A stretch of DNA of 64,000 bases from Cristatella mucedo. Taxonomy: Eukaryota > Bryozoa > Phylactolaemata > Cristatellidae. The stretch is taken from contig WPIO01000102.1 of NCBI GenBank assembly GCA_009760855.2, positions 1,176,001 through 1,240,000 of the forward strand, given 5' to 3'. This document shows, one piece after another, positions 9,353 through 19,126 of the stretch. The position numbers and the translations under genes are program-made. Each line of letters starts with the position of its first letter. Within the stretch, counting starts at the first letter, position 1. The notes beneath the pieces are model-generated. The model did not search any database, was not told the origin of the DNA, and saw nothing but the letters and a program-made list of their open reading frames with translations.

Positions 9353-11341
9353 ATGTTAAATCTAGATAACGCACTCATGGCGTTGGTGGCTCAGAAGTCT
9401 TTTGGTGTATCTTGGGCCGTTAAAAAGCAAACAGTTTTCAATATCATTCCTGTTGATGCAAATAAATCTGCCACCTCTCGCAAGTCTGCAGCCGATACTG
9501 GAGCAATTGTTGGAGCCAAGGTTTATGTTGGAACTGTGGGGGAAAGAGTTGCCGTGCGAGAATTTGGCGTTGCTCCAAGAATTGGCGAAGATAGTAATGC
9601 TGGCACTATCATTGCATTAAGCAAAAACGCCATGGCGGTCGCAAATTCTGCTTTGATTGATGTTGTTGGGGCTGTGGCCAAGAATGGCGCTTCAAATTCT
9701 ACCAATAATTTCGGCGGCGGCTCTGCCGTTGAAGCAGAAAATAATGCAAATGCTATCAATAATGTTGGCAATTCTTCTGGCACTGATGACTTGACGGCTT
9801 CTGATTATGGTTGCTCAATATTAGTGGAAAAGGCTAGCAACGCACCCGCAAACAATGTTCCTCATCCATCCGTTTCTGATGCGGGTGTTATTTTTGATGC
9901 AATTTCTAATAACGAAGATTCAATCGCAGCAGAAAAATCTGGTAATGCAAACTCCGTTAAACCTGTCAATGATTATGCCAAGCATAAAGTTGCCAAAGCT
10001 GGCAGCGGCCATTCTGCAGAAAAAGCTGCGCAATCAAATAGCTCATGTATCAAAAACACAGAAGATCCGGTCAGAGAAAATCATGCTGCGTGTGCTGGTC
10101 TTCAGAATGCTGAAAAAGTTGCTTCACAATTAATATCGGATGAGGTGAGTGGTTTTGTTGGTAATAGTCACAATCATGTAAATACAATTGTTAGCGTGGT
10201 GAAAGTTGCATTGCAAAAGAAACAGAAGATAGAGATGGATGGTGCAGGTTCTGTGCATTCATTGGGGGCAGATTTTGCGATGTCTTCGCCTTCATTTGAT
10301 GCTAATACTAGCGCTAACAATATTAAAAAAATGGATGCAAATCTGCAGTCCAATAGTTCAGATAGCTTTGGGCATGGTAGTAGTGGAAAAACATCTTCGG
10401 TTGCATTGGAGGATGTTGGAAATGCTAATACAAATCTGCAGTCCAATAGTGCAGGTGTTTTTGTGGATAAAGGCAATATTCGGAGGTTGGAAAATGTTAA
10501 TTATGAATTATCGCAAATGCAAAATCTGGCAGAAATAAATGACTCAATTATTTCACCTGCGGTTGAATTGGAGGATGTTGGAAATGCGAATGCCAATCTG
10601 CAGTCAAATAGTTCAGATTTCGTTGGACATGACAGCGGCAGCCACATATCAGTAAATATTGACGGTGCATTGGGCAATCCTTCTGCCAAAAAAGCAATAA
10701 AGATGGAGGCAAGGGCAAGTGGTGTAAATGTTGGCAAGCCAGACGATGTGATAATGAAAATATCTTCTATGCAAGAATTAAGAGCGGCTATTGATGGGCT
10801 GGATTGTAGTTTGAAAAAAATGGCAACCAAGACGGTTTTTGCGGATGGAGTGGAGCTTGCCCCAGTTATGATAATAGGTGAGGCTCCTGGTCAGGAAGAA
10901 GATTTGGCAGGCGTGCCATTTTGTGGTAAAAGTGGTAAGTTGCTAGATGCTATGTTTGCTGCAATTGGTATTACTAGAGAGAAAAATCTTTATATTTCTA
11001 ATGCGGTTTTTTGGCGCCCTCCCGCCAACAGAAAGCCAACAAAAGAAGAAATGGACTTATGTAGGCCATTTGTGGAAAAACATATCGCGTTAATTAAGCC
11101 ACAGTTGTTGATTGCCTGTGGATCCACGGCTTTTGAGTGTCTGACAGGCTCTTCCGAGCCTATTGGCAAGCAGGTTGGCATTATGCAGCAATATAGTAAT
11201 GCTTATTTGGGTTCAAGCCTTACTTTAACGGCAGTTTTTCATCCTTCTTTTTTGTTGCGTAGTCCTTTGCATAAAAAACATGCTTGGCTTCATTTGTTAA
11301 AAATAAAAGACTGGCTAAGGACAAATGGCCATGCTTTATAA
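9353..11341 (+). CDS. Uracil-DNA glycosylase (family 4-like) with a ~475-residue disordered N-terminal extension
   Basis: The C-terminal ~185 residues (about 476-662) form the glycosylase that excises uracil from DNA. Motifs are GEAPGQEEDLAGVPFCGKSGK, NAVFWRPPANRKPT and VFHPSFLLRSP. The WRPP form, lacking one iron-sulfur cysteine, is as I recall it from alphaproteobacterial members. The preceding ~475 residues are rich in Ala, Asn, Ser, Val and Gly. They contain three related repeats built on NANLQSNSSD and LEDVGNA, whose DNA copies lie at about 10333-10380, 10406-10455 and 10568-10617. Family members are usually about 200-280 residues, so the extension is exceptional. It is in frame with no internal stop; an internal start near residue 450 is possible. 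The ATG at 9353 has no Shine-Dalgarno sequence. Confidence 0.85.
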   Translation: MLNLDNALMALVAQKSFGVSWAVKKQTVFNIIPVDANKSATSRKSAADTGAIVGAKVYVGTVGERVAVREFGVAPRIGEDSNAGTIIALSKNAMAVANSALIDVVGAVAKNGASNSTNNFGGGSAVEAENNANAINNVGNSSGTDDLTASDYGCSILVEKASNAPANNVPHPSVSDAGVIFDAISNNEDSIAAEKSGNANSVKPVNDYAKHKVAKAGSGHSAEKAAQSNSSCIKNTEDPVRENHAACAGLQNAEKVASQLISDEVSGFVGNSHNHVNTIVSVVKVALQKKQKIEMDGAGSVHSLGADFAMSSPSFDANTSANNIKKMDANLQSNSSDSFGHGSSGKTSSVALEDVGNANTNLQSNSAGVFVDKGNIRRLENVNYELSQMQNLAEINDSIISPAVELEDVGNANANLQSNSSDFVGHDSGSHISVNIDGALGNPSAKKAIKMEARASGVNVGKPDDVIMKISSMQELRAAIDGLDCSLKKMATKTVFADGVELAPVMIIGEAPGQEEDLAGVPFCGKSGKLLDAMFAAIGITREKNLYISNAVFWRPPANRKPTKEEMDLCRPFVEKHIALIKPQLLIACGSTAFECLTGSSEPIGKQVGIMQQYSNAYLGSSLTLTAVFHPSFLLRSPLHKKHAWLHLLKIKDWLRTNGHAL

Positions 11342-11843
11342 TATTATTTTTGATAAGATGATTTCATTAAAGGCTGTATTTTAAATTGCGGAATATGCGA
11401 TGGGCTTCATGATAAAAAGAATGGTAAAACACTTGTATAAAGAATGGAGTTGGCTGTAATTGTGATGGCTGCCCGGGTGTTTTATGGCAAGGATCTTTCA
11501 GGATTGAGCATGATACTTGTGTTTTCTAAAGGTGGTGAGTTAGTTGCGGTTGATTATAAAAATGCCAAGAACTATCCGGCAAACTGATATGATGCAGCTT
11601 TTTTGCCATAAAAGCATTTATCATTCAGATAAGGCATGTTATGTGAAATATGGAAAATCGCATTCGCAAGAAGCTCCAGACTTAGGCAGTTAAAAGCTAA
11701 ATAAAGCAAACGCACACTTGCCATCTTCAGATATGAATCATAATAACTAGTAAAATGCAAAATAAGCTTGCAAAATATTTATTATTTGATTAATCTATGA
11801 TTAATCTATCATTGGTTTTGGTATTTATTTTATTTATATTTTT
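11342..11843. other. 502-base spacer with a short possible relic ORF
   Basis: A 47-codon frame at 11444-11587 (plus; starts MELAVIVMAARVFYGK, later VFSKGGELVAVDYKN) has protein-like composition. It continues a similar-looking frame that ends in a TAA at about 11438, so it may be the tail of a dead gene. No family recognised. The rest is AT-rich spacer. Confidence 0.3.
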
Positions 11844-12482
11844 ATGAAAAAAGCTTCTCTGCAAGTAAATGATGGTTTTGTGGTTGGCAATAAGTCAGGA
11901 GCGGGTGCTGGTGTTATGGATGAAAGGCAGCTCGATTTACTTGATTTTGAGGCAAGGTCGCTGCAAGATGGAAGAATATATGGATCTAATATTACTCTCA
12001 GTGAAGCTGGCATGCCTGTACAGCAGCGGGTTGTTTTATGGAATGAGAGTGATTGGGATGAGATTGATTTGAAAGAGATTGATGAAGGTTGTGGTGAGCA
12101 TGAGGCATCTGTGGATTTAGAAGTAAAGTCGCTGCAAGATGGAAGAATACATGGATCTAATATTACTTTCCGTGAAGCTGACATGCCTTCATGGCAGCGA
12201 GTTGATGAGGTTGATGCAGCCGGTGGTGCTGTAGCAAATGCAGTTCGTGAGGTGTCGATGGAGGAATATTGTGGTGAGTTTAGGTCAGGTGTAGAAGAAA
12301 GAAACAATAAGGCTCTTGAAGTTAGTGCATTAATGGGTGATACTAGAGCTTTGAAGCCTGTTGTTGTACCTTCTGTTGCACCTGCAGTGCTATTTAATGT
12401 ACTTGGCAGTGGCGTAGTATCATCTTTGCATTCTTCAGAACAGTCGCAAAAAGGTAAATCTAAAGAATGTCCGATGATTTAG
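11844..12482 (+). CDS. Uncharacterised acidic protein with an internal repeat
   Basis: A 212-residue acidic protein that I do not recognise. It contains two copies of a unit around SLQDGRIYGSNIT, at about residues 38-58 and 95-115. The corresponding DNA copies at 11957-12017 and 12128-12188 are nearly identical and 171 bases (57 codons) apart, so the repeat arose by in-frame duplication. There is no signal peptide or membrane segment. The last five residues, ECPMI, place a cysteine four from the end (a CaaX-like arrangement), which may be chance. The leader is AT-rich with no Shine-Dalgarno motif. It lies between udg and radA on the same strand. Confidence 0.6.
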   Translation: MKKASLQVNDGFVVGNKSGAGAGVMDERQLDLLDFEARSLQDGRIYGSNITLSEAGMPVQQRVVLWNESDWDEIDLKEIDEGCGEHEASVDLEVKSLQDGRIHGSNITFREADMPSWQRVDEVDAAGGAVANAVREVSMEEYCGEFRSGVEERNNKALEVSALMGDTRALKPVVVPSVAPAVLFNVLGSGVVSSLHSSEQSQKGKSKECPMI

Positions 12483-12705
12483 GAAGCAACATTCAATTTA
12501 AGTTAAAGGTGAATGTTATTGCAGAAGAAATGGAGAAATGTTTGTTAGGTCAAAACACTAATTATTAAACAAAAACGCACTGCAACAATTATTCATCTCT
12601 CTTAGCACATGAATATAATCTCAATATAGCTTACAATGATTCATATTATAAAAATCTCTTGCTATATAGCACCTTAAGTTAACATTCCTTTTTTATTTTT
12701 ATATT

Positions 12706-14088
12706 ATGAAGTCTTTTGTTTGTGAAAGCTGTGCTCAAAGTTACACAAAATGGATAGGCAAATGCCCCAATTGCAACAGCTGGAACACCATTGTAGAAGA
12801 GGTTAGAATGACAAAGGATTTTGCCCATATTACGCCAGTTGGTGGCAGCGGAGATATAGACTATGAAAAAATTATCACTCAGCCGCTAGAGATGTATCAG
12901 TTAAACAAAATACAGGCAGTAGATTTGGATAGAATAGATAGCGGTATGCAGGAGATAAATAGCGTGCTTGGTGGCGGATTTGTGTTCGGCAGTGCCATTT
13001 TAATTGGTGGAGATCCTGGCATTGGTAAATCTACACTATTATTGCAGATAGTGGCAAAAATGTCACAAAAGGGGCACGGAGTTGTTTATGCATCTGGAGA
13101 AGAATCTTCCGCACAAATTGCAATCAGGGCAGAAAGATTGGGGGTGCACGACACAAATATTTCCATTGCCTCATCTGGATCTGTGGTTTCAATATTAAAG
13201 GAAGTGGCTAAAATCAAGCCTACTTTTTTGGTTATAGATTCAATTCAAACCATGTTTATGTCGAATGTAGAGGCAAATCCTGGCACGGTTGCACAAATTA
13301 GAGCTTCTGCTTTGGAAATTATTGGTTTCTGTAAAAATCGTAATATCGTGGCCATTTTGGTGGGACATGTAACAAAAGAAGGTCAAATTGCTGGTCCGAA
13401 ATTGTTAGAACATATGGTTGATGTGGTGGTTTATTTTGAGGGAGAAGATACAAAGCAATTTCGTATTTTAAGATCTATTAAAAATCGCTTTGGCAACGCA
13501 AATGAGATAGGCATTTTTGCAATGGGTTCTAAAGGATTAAGCGAAATTACCAATCCTTCTGCCTTTTTTCTTTCTAAAGATAGTATGAAGTTGGGCGCGG
13601 TGATTTTTGTTGCCATAGAGGGCACTAGGCCAGTGGTGACGGAAGTTGAGGCGCTTATTTCACAGTCCTATCTGCCATCGCCTCGTCGTGCTGTTGTTGG
13701 TTGGGATAACAATAGATTAGCTATGATTCTGGCCATTTTGCAAACTCACTGCAAAATAAGCATGCACGATAAAGACGTATATTTAAGTATGGCTGGTGGC
13801 TTTAAAACCATAGATCCAGCAAACGATTTGGCGGTTGCAATTAGTTTAATTAGAGCATTTAAAAAAAGAGATCATAATAACAGCATTGTTGCAATAGGCG
13901 AGATCTCTCTTTCTGGTCAGATAAGAAACATCACATGGATTGATATTCGCGTGAAGGAAGCTATCAAGCTAGGCTATACTAATTTTATTCTACCAAAGGG
14001 CGATAAAATAGAAGAAATATTCCGCAATAACACGGCTATTTCTTTTAAAACAGTTACAACCATACAGGAGGTTATGGCTTTGGTTTGA
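12706..14088 (+). CDS. radA: DNA repair protein RadA
   Basis: RadA is a RecA-like, DnaB-type branch-migration helicase used in recombination. The 460-residue protein has, in order, the N-terminal zinc finger (CESC and CPNC, residues 5-23), Walker A GGDPGIGKST (about residue 102), the RadA-specific KNRFG motif (about residue 257) and a C-terminal Lon-like domain with GEISLSGQIR. Length and order are normal with no insertion, in contrast to neighbouring genes. It starts with ATG in a T-rich leader without a Shine-Dalgarno sequence. Confidence 0.96.
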   Translation: MKSFVCESCAQSYTKWIGKCPNCNSWNTIVEEVRMTKDFAHITPVGGSGDIDYEKIITQPLEMYQLNKIQAVDLDRIDSGMQEINSVLGGGFVFGSAILIGGDPGIGKSTLLLQIVAKMSQKGHGVVYASGEESSAQIAIRAERLGVHDTNISIASSGSVVSILKEVAKIKPTFLVIDSIQTMFMSNVEANPGTVAQIRASALEIIGFCKNRNIVAILVGHVTKEGQIAGPKLLEHMVDVVVYFEGEDTKQFRILRSIKNRFGNANEIGIFAMGSKGLSEITNPSAFFLSKDSMKLGAVIFVAIEGTRPVVTEVEALISQSYLPSPRRAVVGWDNNRLAMILAILQTHCKISMHDKDVYLSMAGGFKTIDPANDLAVAISLIRAFKKRDHNNSIVAIGEISLSGQIRNITWIDIRVKEAIKLGYTNFILPKGDKIEEIFRNNTAISFKTVTTIQEVMALV

Positions 14089-14327
14089 ATTTGACATTCT
14101 GTGGCATTTTCCAGCTGCAAAACAAAAAGATTTTTTATTGGCGATAACAGTTAAAATTATGTTATCCAGAGTTAATAATTCTAATTATTTTTATTGTATT
14201 GATGGCGCAATTAAGGGTTGCTTGTGATAGAAAAATAATTTACTTGTAATTTAATTAATTATAGATGAAAATTATATTTGATATATTGCTTTGGTTGCAA
14301 GTTTAAAGATTTATTTATTTTTTATAT

Positions 14328-17300
14328 ATGGATGGTTTAAGAAGCGGCGTAAGTGCCAAGCCCGCGATAAATTCTATTAATTTATCTGGTTATTTGAAAG
14401 GAAAAGAGCTGCAGCAACATCCATCTTTATGGGCACACATTACTCCAAAAGTAGTTACTTTTAGTACTTCAAAAGAGCAATCAGCAGAACTTGAAGCCGC
14501 CACAACAACGCAAGATGTAGATTTGGCAGATAAGAGTGATGACTTGCAGGCTCAATTGGCCGCAGCTGAATCACAGCTAGAGTGCATTGAGCAGCAAATC
14601 AGAGAGAAACAATTTTTGATGATGGGAATTAGATTATTTAAGAGTTATCTTGAGCATCAAGCCAAATGCCCAGATCCCGTGATTAAATTTTTGCCTATAG
14701 TTGTTAGCTCGGGAATTCCGCGCATATCTTTTGGTTTTTCAGACGGAAAAACTTTACATAATGAGCAAACGACGTATAAACCAGTATCATCTGTTGGAGG
14801 AAAGAAAAATCTTATTTTTGATGATTTATTGCCTGCTTTTAGTGGTCTGAATGGAGACATTAATAAGCCAGAATGGAAAAAATATGATCTTGAACTGTGT
14901 AAAAACAAAATCAGAAAACTTGAAAGGCAGATAAAAGAGCAAAAGCAAGCCGCCCCACAAAATGTTGCAGATGAAGCATTAGGTGCTGTTGGTGGTATGA
15001 CAGTTTCGGTATCTGGTTCTGGAGGTTATGTAGTTGCTGCATCTGGTGCTGTTGGTGATGTGGAAGCTTCTGCGTCTGGTTCTGGAAAGAGGCGGCAAAG
15101 AAGACAAAGATTGTTGAGTAGAGAAAGCACAATTGATACGGCAGAAGCGCTCAAAAAAAAAGAAGAAGAGCTTAAACAACAGCAAGCAAAGCTTAAAATA
15201 CTGGAAGAAAAGCGTGCGAAACGAGCAGAAGAGTATAGACAGCAACAAGAAAAGAAAATGCAAAAGAAAATGCACAAACAAAACAGAGGTGCGGGGCGTG
15301 ATTCTGGTTTGCCGAACTATTTTTCAGTAACGCAAGCACCAAATGCTAGATATGAGCCAATAAGAAGCACTGATGATGTGCCTCGTGCGGGATACTTACC
15401 GCCAGCACATCGGGTGAGGGTGTTGGGTGCTGATGGCGTGCCATTAACCGACTCTGAGATTGCAGTCATAAAGAATGAGATTGTTGCATTAGAGAAGTTT
15501 TATAATGGTAGATCGATCCCGGATTTAAATTATGGATTTTTGTTGCAGGAAAAAGATTGTAAAGCATGCTTACTAGATTGTGTTGAGGTATTACGCAGAA
15601 TTTCTACAGCCAGAGCAAGATTAGATTGGAGTGCGGTAGCATTAAGTGATGGTCTTACAGATGGTCATAAGCAATTCTTGCAAAGCATTGTTGAGCTTGC
15701 ACCAAGCGATGTAGAAAAATTGATAAAATCAATCCATCCATATATCATTGCTATATTAATTGAAAGACTGAACGATTTATTTCGAGATAAGAATGCGATA
15801 GATTCGGCAAATTATTCACATGTTTCTTTGTGGGGTATTATTGAGAAGTTAAAAGTGATGCATAATTGTTTCAGTGTAGTGTTATTGAATAAGACTGATA
15901 CCGATTCAACAAAATACAATGAAGCACTTACTCAGTCGCGACGTTATATGGGTGAGGTTTTTTTGAGGTGTCTGGAATTGGATGGTTTAGATTTAAATCC
16001 TGATGCTGCTACTGTGCTGCGTGCCTCTATGGATCAAATTTTACAAGAGATGCAGAGTACAATAAAGACAATAAAAACAAATTTTTCTTATAAACATGAT
16101 TTAGCTGTGAGTGTTCACAATGAAATGAATGCTGTAATATTTGGGATTACTCGTGCTTGTAGGCTGTTGGATGCGTTGGAATATCGTTTGTTAGTGGATG
16201 ATTCAATGCAAACTGGTCTTTCAAATGCTGAGTTGTTGTTTGGTATGTTTTGTCATGGATTTGATATTGATATCTTTTGCGAAATAGCGCTTTTCTGTCC
16301 TCCTGAATTCTCTGAAAATTTGACAGGTGTAATTGATGAATGCCACCGTCCTGTATTGATAAATATTCCATCGAAACCTAAAGTAAATGATTTTTCACTG
16401 TACCATGTAGAGCAAATAATGAAGTACGGCAAGTCACTTATGAAGTTTGCAAGCAGATTTGCTTTGCTCGATAGTTGTTATTCTGGAACTGAAACTCGAA
16501 TGTTACTTATATTGCCACCTAATTATGTTGATCATGTCGAAGCTTCTATTGCTTCAGAAGAGAGTTTGGGGATAAGAACTGACGATCAATTATTGCCATT
16601 CAAGGCTGCTTCTAGTGATTCATTAACCCAGAAAAAAGTCGTTAAGAGCAGTCAAGCTCTTTTACCCGTTTCAGTCGATGTAACTACTTCTGCTGTGCTA
16701 TTTCACGAAGCCGATAAAACATCCGCATCTGCAGCGGCAGATGTTGGCGATTCTGGTGTTAGCTCCATGGCTTCTGGTGGTCTTAGTGCGGTAGTTGTGC
16801 CGAGTTGTGACGATAATTATGTAACAAAAATGCAAAATATTGAGCACAATATGAAAGAAATTGCAATCAATAAACAAAAGATACAAGAACAGTTAGATGC
16901 AGTAAACGCTAAATTGAAAAAGATAGCAATATTGCAAAATATAGCAATTAAAATGGCTAAAGATCCAGATAAAGATATGGGCGATTCTGGTGTTAGCTCC
17001 ATGGCTTCTGGTGGTCTTAGTGCGGTAGTTGTGCCGGAAGTTACAGATGTTTCGTTAGAACAGAAATCTTTATTGGTTAACGTCCCAGTGAATGTGAGTA
17101 AGATTAAGTTTGACGCAGGGGCACAAACATATTATTCCCTTCCTTATCCAGAAGAATCTTGTACTACGCAGATCAAACATGGTATATCAGAATCTTGGAC
17201 ACAGATGTCAACTTTAGATTATGAAACTAACGCTACGACTAATAAGGAAAGTAGAGGAGCCGGTGCTGACACTAAGAAGCTTCTTTCTGCTGTTGATGCC

Positions 17301-17393
17301 GAAAATCAATCAGCATTCTATGTTGCAGCTTCGAAAACTCGCCAAGATCTTTCTATAAAGCCAACCAGCCATGCAAGAAGCAAAAGTTTGTAG
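14328..17393 (+). CDS. Uncharacterised 1021-residue coiled-coil protein with repeats
   Basis: I do not recognise the family. Visible parts: a Glu/Gln-rich coiled coil at about residues 70-100; a strongly charged Lys/Gln/Glu coiled coil at about 265-325, flanked by Gly/Ser/Ala/Val repeats; a mainly helical globular-looking middle (about 370-740); and a C-terminal low-complexity region with two exact copies of DSGVSSMASGGLSAVVVP. The 57-bp DNA copies at 16746-16802 and 16980-17036 are identical, 234 bp apart. There is no signal peptide or membrane helix. Size, repeats and coiled coils resemble effector-like or structural proteins of intracellular bacteria, but that is inference. It is followed by no co-directional partner. 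Confidence 0.6.
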   Translation: MDGLRSGVSAKPAINSINLSGYLKGKELQQHPSLWAHITPKVVTFSTSKEQSAELEAATTTQDVDLADKSDDLQAQLAAAESQLECIEQQIREKQFLMMGIRLFKSYLEHQAKCPDPVIKFLPIVVSSGIPRISFGFSDGKTLHNEQTTYKPVSSVGGKKNLIFDDLLPAFSGLNGDINKPEWKKYDLELCKNKIRKLERQIKEQKQAAPQNVADEALGAVGGMTVSVSGSGGYVVAASGAVGDVEASASGSGKRRQRRQRLLSRESTIDTAEALKKKEEELKQQQAKLKILEEKRAKRAEEYRQQQEKKMQKKMHKQNRGAGRDSGLPNYFSVTQAPNARYEPIRSTDDVPRAGYLPPAHRVRVLGADGVPLTDSEIAVIKNEIVALEKFYNGRSIPDLNYGFLLQEKDCKACLLDCVEVLRRISTARARLDWSAVALSDGLTDGHKQFLQSIVELAPSDVEKLIKSIHPYIIAILIERLNDLFRDKNAIDSANYSHVSLWGIIEKLKVMHNCFSVVLLNKTDTDSTKYNEALTQSRRYMGEVFLRCLELDGLDLNPDAATVLRASMDQILQEMQSTIKTIKTNFSYKHDLAVSVHNEMNAVIFGITRACRLLDALEYRLLVDDSMQTGLSNAELLFGMFCHGFDIDIFCEIALFCPPEFSENLTGVIDECHRPVLINIPSKPKVNDFSLYHVEQIMKYGKSLMKFASRFALLDSCYSGTETRMLLILPPNYVDHVEASIASEESLGIRTDDQLLPFKAASSDSLTQKKVVKSSQALLPVSVDVTTSAVLFHEADKTSASAAADVGDSGVSSMASGGLSAVVVPSCDDNYVTKMQNIEHNMKEIAINKQKIQEQLDAVNAKLKKIAILQNIAIKMAKDPDKDMGDSGVSSMASGGLSAVVVPEVTDVSLEQKSLLVNVPVNVSKIKFDAGAQTYYSLPYPEESCTTQIKHGISESWTQMSTLDYETNATTNKESRGAGADTKKLLSAVDAENQSAFYVAASKTRQDLSIKPTSHARSKSL

Positions 17394-18025
17394 CAATACT
17401 AATACATAGGTGTGGCAGTTTTGCGTTTTTCTACCATAAAAATAGCAAATTCTTTTGCCAAAAAAGGAAATGCAGAAGGATTTAGAGAGGTGTTCTTTTC
17501 TTGCGGAGGCCACCAATTTTTAGCTCTGCAAGCAGATATGACCTTTGGTGATATTTATACGTAGATTAATTTTTTTTGGCATGTTATGATGTGTTTTTAT
17601 GATTTGCTGCTTATTGTGTGTGTTTATTTTTAGACAAGATAACGCCCAATAAATCCTAAGTTTAAATATCTGTAAAATTATTACATTTAAGGCTTTGCAA
17701 GGCTGTTTCTCTGTGGTCTTTTTTGTTTTTTGGCCAACATGCTGTTTAAAATAATCGGTGTTAATATCTGTATTGTTATCACAATATTTGGTTTTTTATG
17801 TAGGAATTTTAATTTGTGGCTGTTGCGTTTTTTTGCTCAATATGATGCCGCATACAATCCAATTAAAATTTGAATTACAATTATCTATTTATTTTTTCAC
17901 GCCAAAAGCGTTGATAGAAAGAATTAGTCAAATACAAACCAGACTCAATACGCCTTAATTTCAGCATCATTTTTCAGCATGGCTGCAAATACGTAAGACG
18001 ATTTTTTCACTACATTAATTATGTT
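17394..18025. other. 632-base spacer
   Basis: No supported gene. A 49-codon open stretch at about 17413-17562 on the plus strand (ending TFGDIYT then TAG) has protein-like composition but no start or family. The remainder is AT-rich. Confidence 0.35.
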
Positions 18026-18988
18026 TTAATGTTTTTTAGGTGGTGTTGGCATTTTAACTTTAATTCTCTTGCAATATTCGTTTAAAATATCATACTGGCT
18101 TGCCGTTATTCCACCTCTGCTGCGTACATCGCTGTGCCATTGTGGCGTAAATTCTCCCATTTTTTTTATTTTTTCTCCGTATGCAATTTTGCGATATTCT
18201 TCTTTTATAGAATAAGCTTCTGCCTCTATGCCATGGGCAACTAATTGATATGCATGGAGAGCCGATATTAAAAGGCGAGTTTTTTCAAAGCCATTGAAGC
18301 AATTTACCATTATTGTTGGGTTTTCTGCGGTTGGGGTGGTTAGTTTTATATATTTATTAATTAAAGTAACAACTTCATGCAACTTATCAGAAGAAATAAG
18401 ATCTCCATCGCGCCAATTATGCCATAATATCTGATAAACTGTCCTGTTTTCTCCAGTTTCTTTGTTGAAAATTACCGCACGATACACTCTAACGCCAGAA
18501 ATCATTTCTGCAATTTTTACGTCCTTAACTATCAAATTTCCATTGGCTATTCTTTCTTTTACCATATAGGCAAGATGTTGATGATTTACGTGATTTAATG
18601 CGCTTTCCCGCCATTCCCTTAGTTTAAATGGACTATTGTCATCTTCGTGAATAATTGAAACATAAACATGAACATTTCTAACAAAAATTGTACGCAAAAA
18701 TCCTTCAGAGGCATATGGAGCCTCACTGGCAATATAGAAATTCTTTCCTCTCTCAAATTTAAATAAAATAGCACCTATATATGTGTCTTGACCATCAATT
18801 TGCGTTACCAATACATTTGGCGCCCCGGTTAACAAATGGGCAGAAAGTCCAGTCATATGTTTTGACTTGTGGTAGTAATTTCTCCATTGATGTACGGAAA
18901 AACCATCTTGATATTCCGCAAAAGCCGCACTAAAATGCAAAATTAGCGTCAAAATTGTAATAAAAATAGGTATAATATGCATATTCAT
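18026..18988 (-). CDS. Secreted protein-tyrosine-phosphatase-like protein with altered active site
   Basis: From the internal ATG at 18988, the protein starts with a clear signal peptide (hydrophobic stretch ending HFSAAFA, then EYQD); an upstream start at 19042 is possible but less typical. The mature part follows the order of a classical tyrosine phosphatase domain: GQDTYIGAILF (compare the DYINASYI motif), NFYIASEAP (compare YIATQGP), ILWHNWRDGDL (the WPD-loop position, here WRD) and VNCFNGFEKTR (the HCxxGxxRTG signature position). The nucleophilic Cys and the central Gly are present, but His is Asn, Arg is Lys and the loop Pro is Arg. It may therefore be a pseudophosphatase or phosphate-binding effector. 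It is divergent from the SDR gene. Confidence 0.68.
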   Translation of the reverse strand: MNMHIIPIFITILTLILHFSAAFAEYQDGFSVHQWRNYYHKSKHMTGLSAHLLTGAPNVLVTQIDGQDTYIGAILFKFERGKNFYIASEAPYASEGFLRTIFVRNVHVYVSIIHEDDNSPFKLREWRESALNHVNHQHLAYMVKERIANGNLIVKDVKIAEMISGVRVYRAVIFNKETGENRTVYQILWHNWRDGDLISSDKLHEVVTLINKYIKLTTPTAENPTIMVNCFNGFEKTRLLISALHAYQLVAHGIEAEAYSIKEEYRKIAYGEKIKKMGEFTPQWHSDVRSRGGITASQYDILNEYCKRIKVKMPTPPKKH

Positions 18989-19126
18989 ATCACCAAAAAT
19001 CTTAACAACCAAAAACAGAATTAATGGAATATTGTCACACAATATTTTTCAATCTTTACTGCAAATTACTTGTCAATAATATTTACACATCTATTTGGTT
19101 GGATAATTTTTATTAAATATCGCAAT

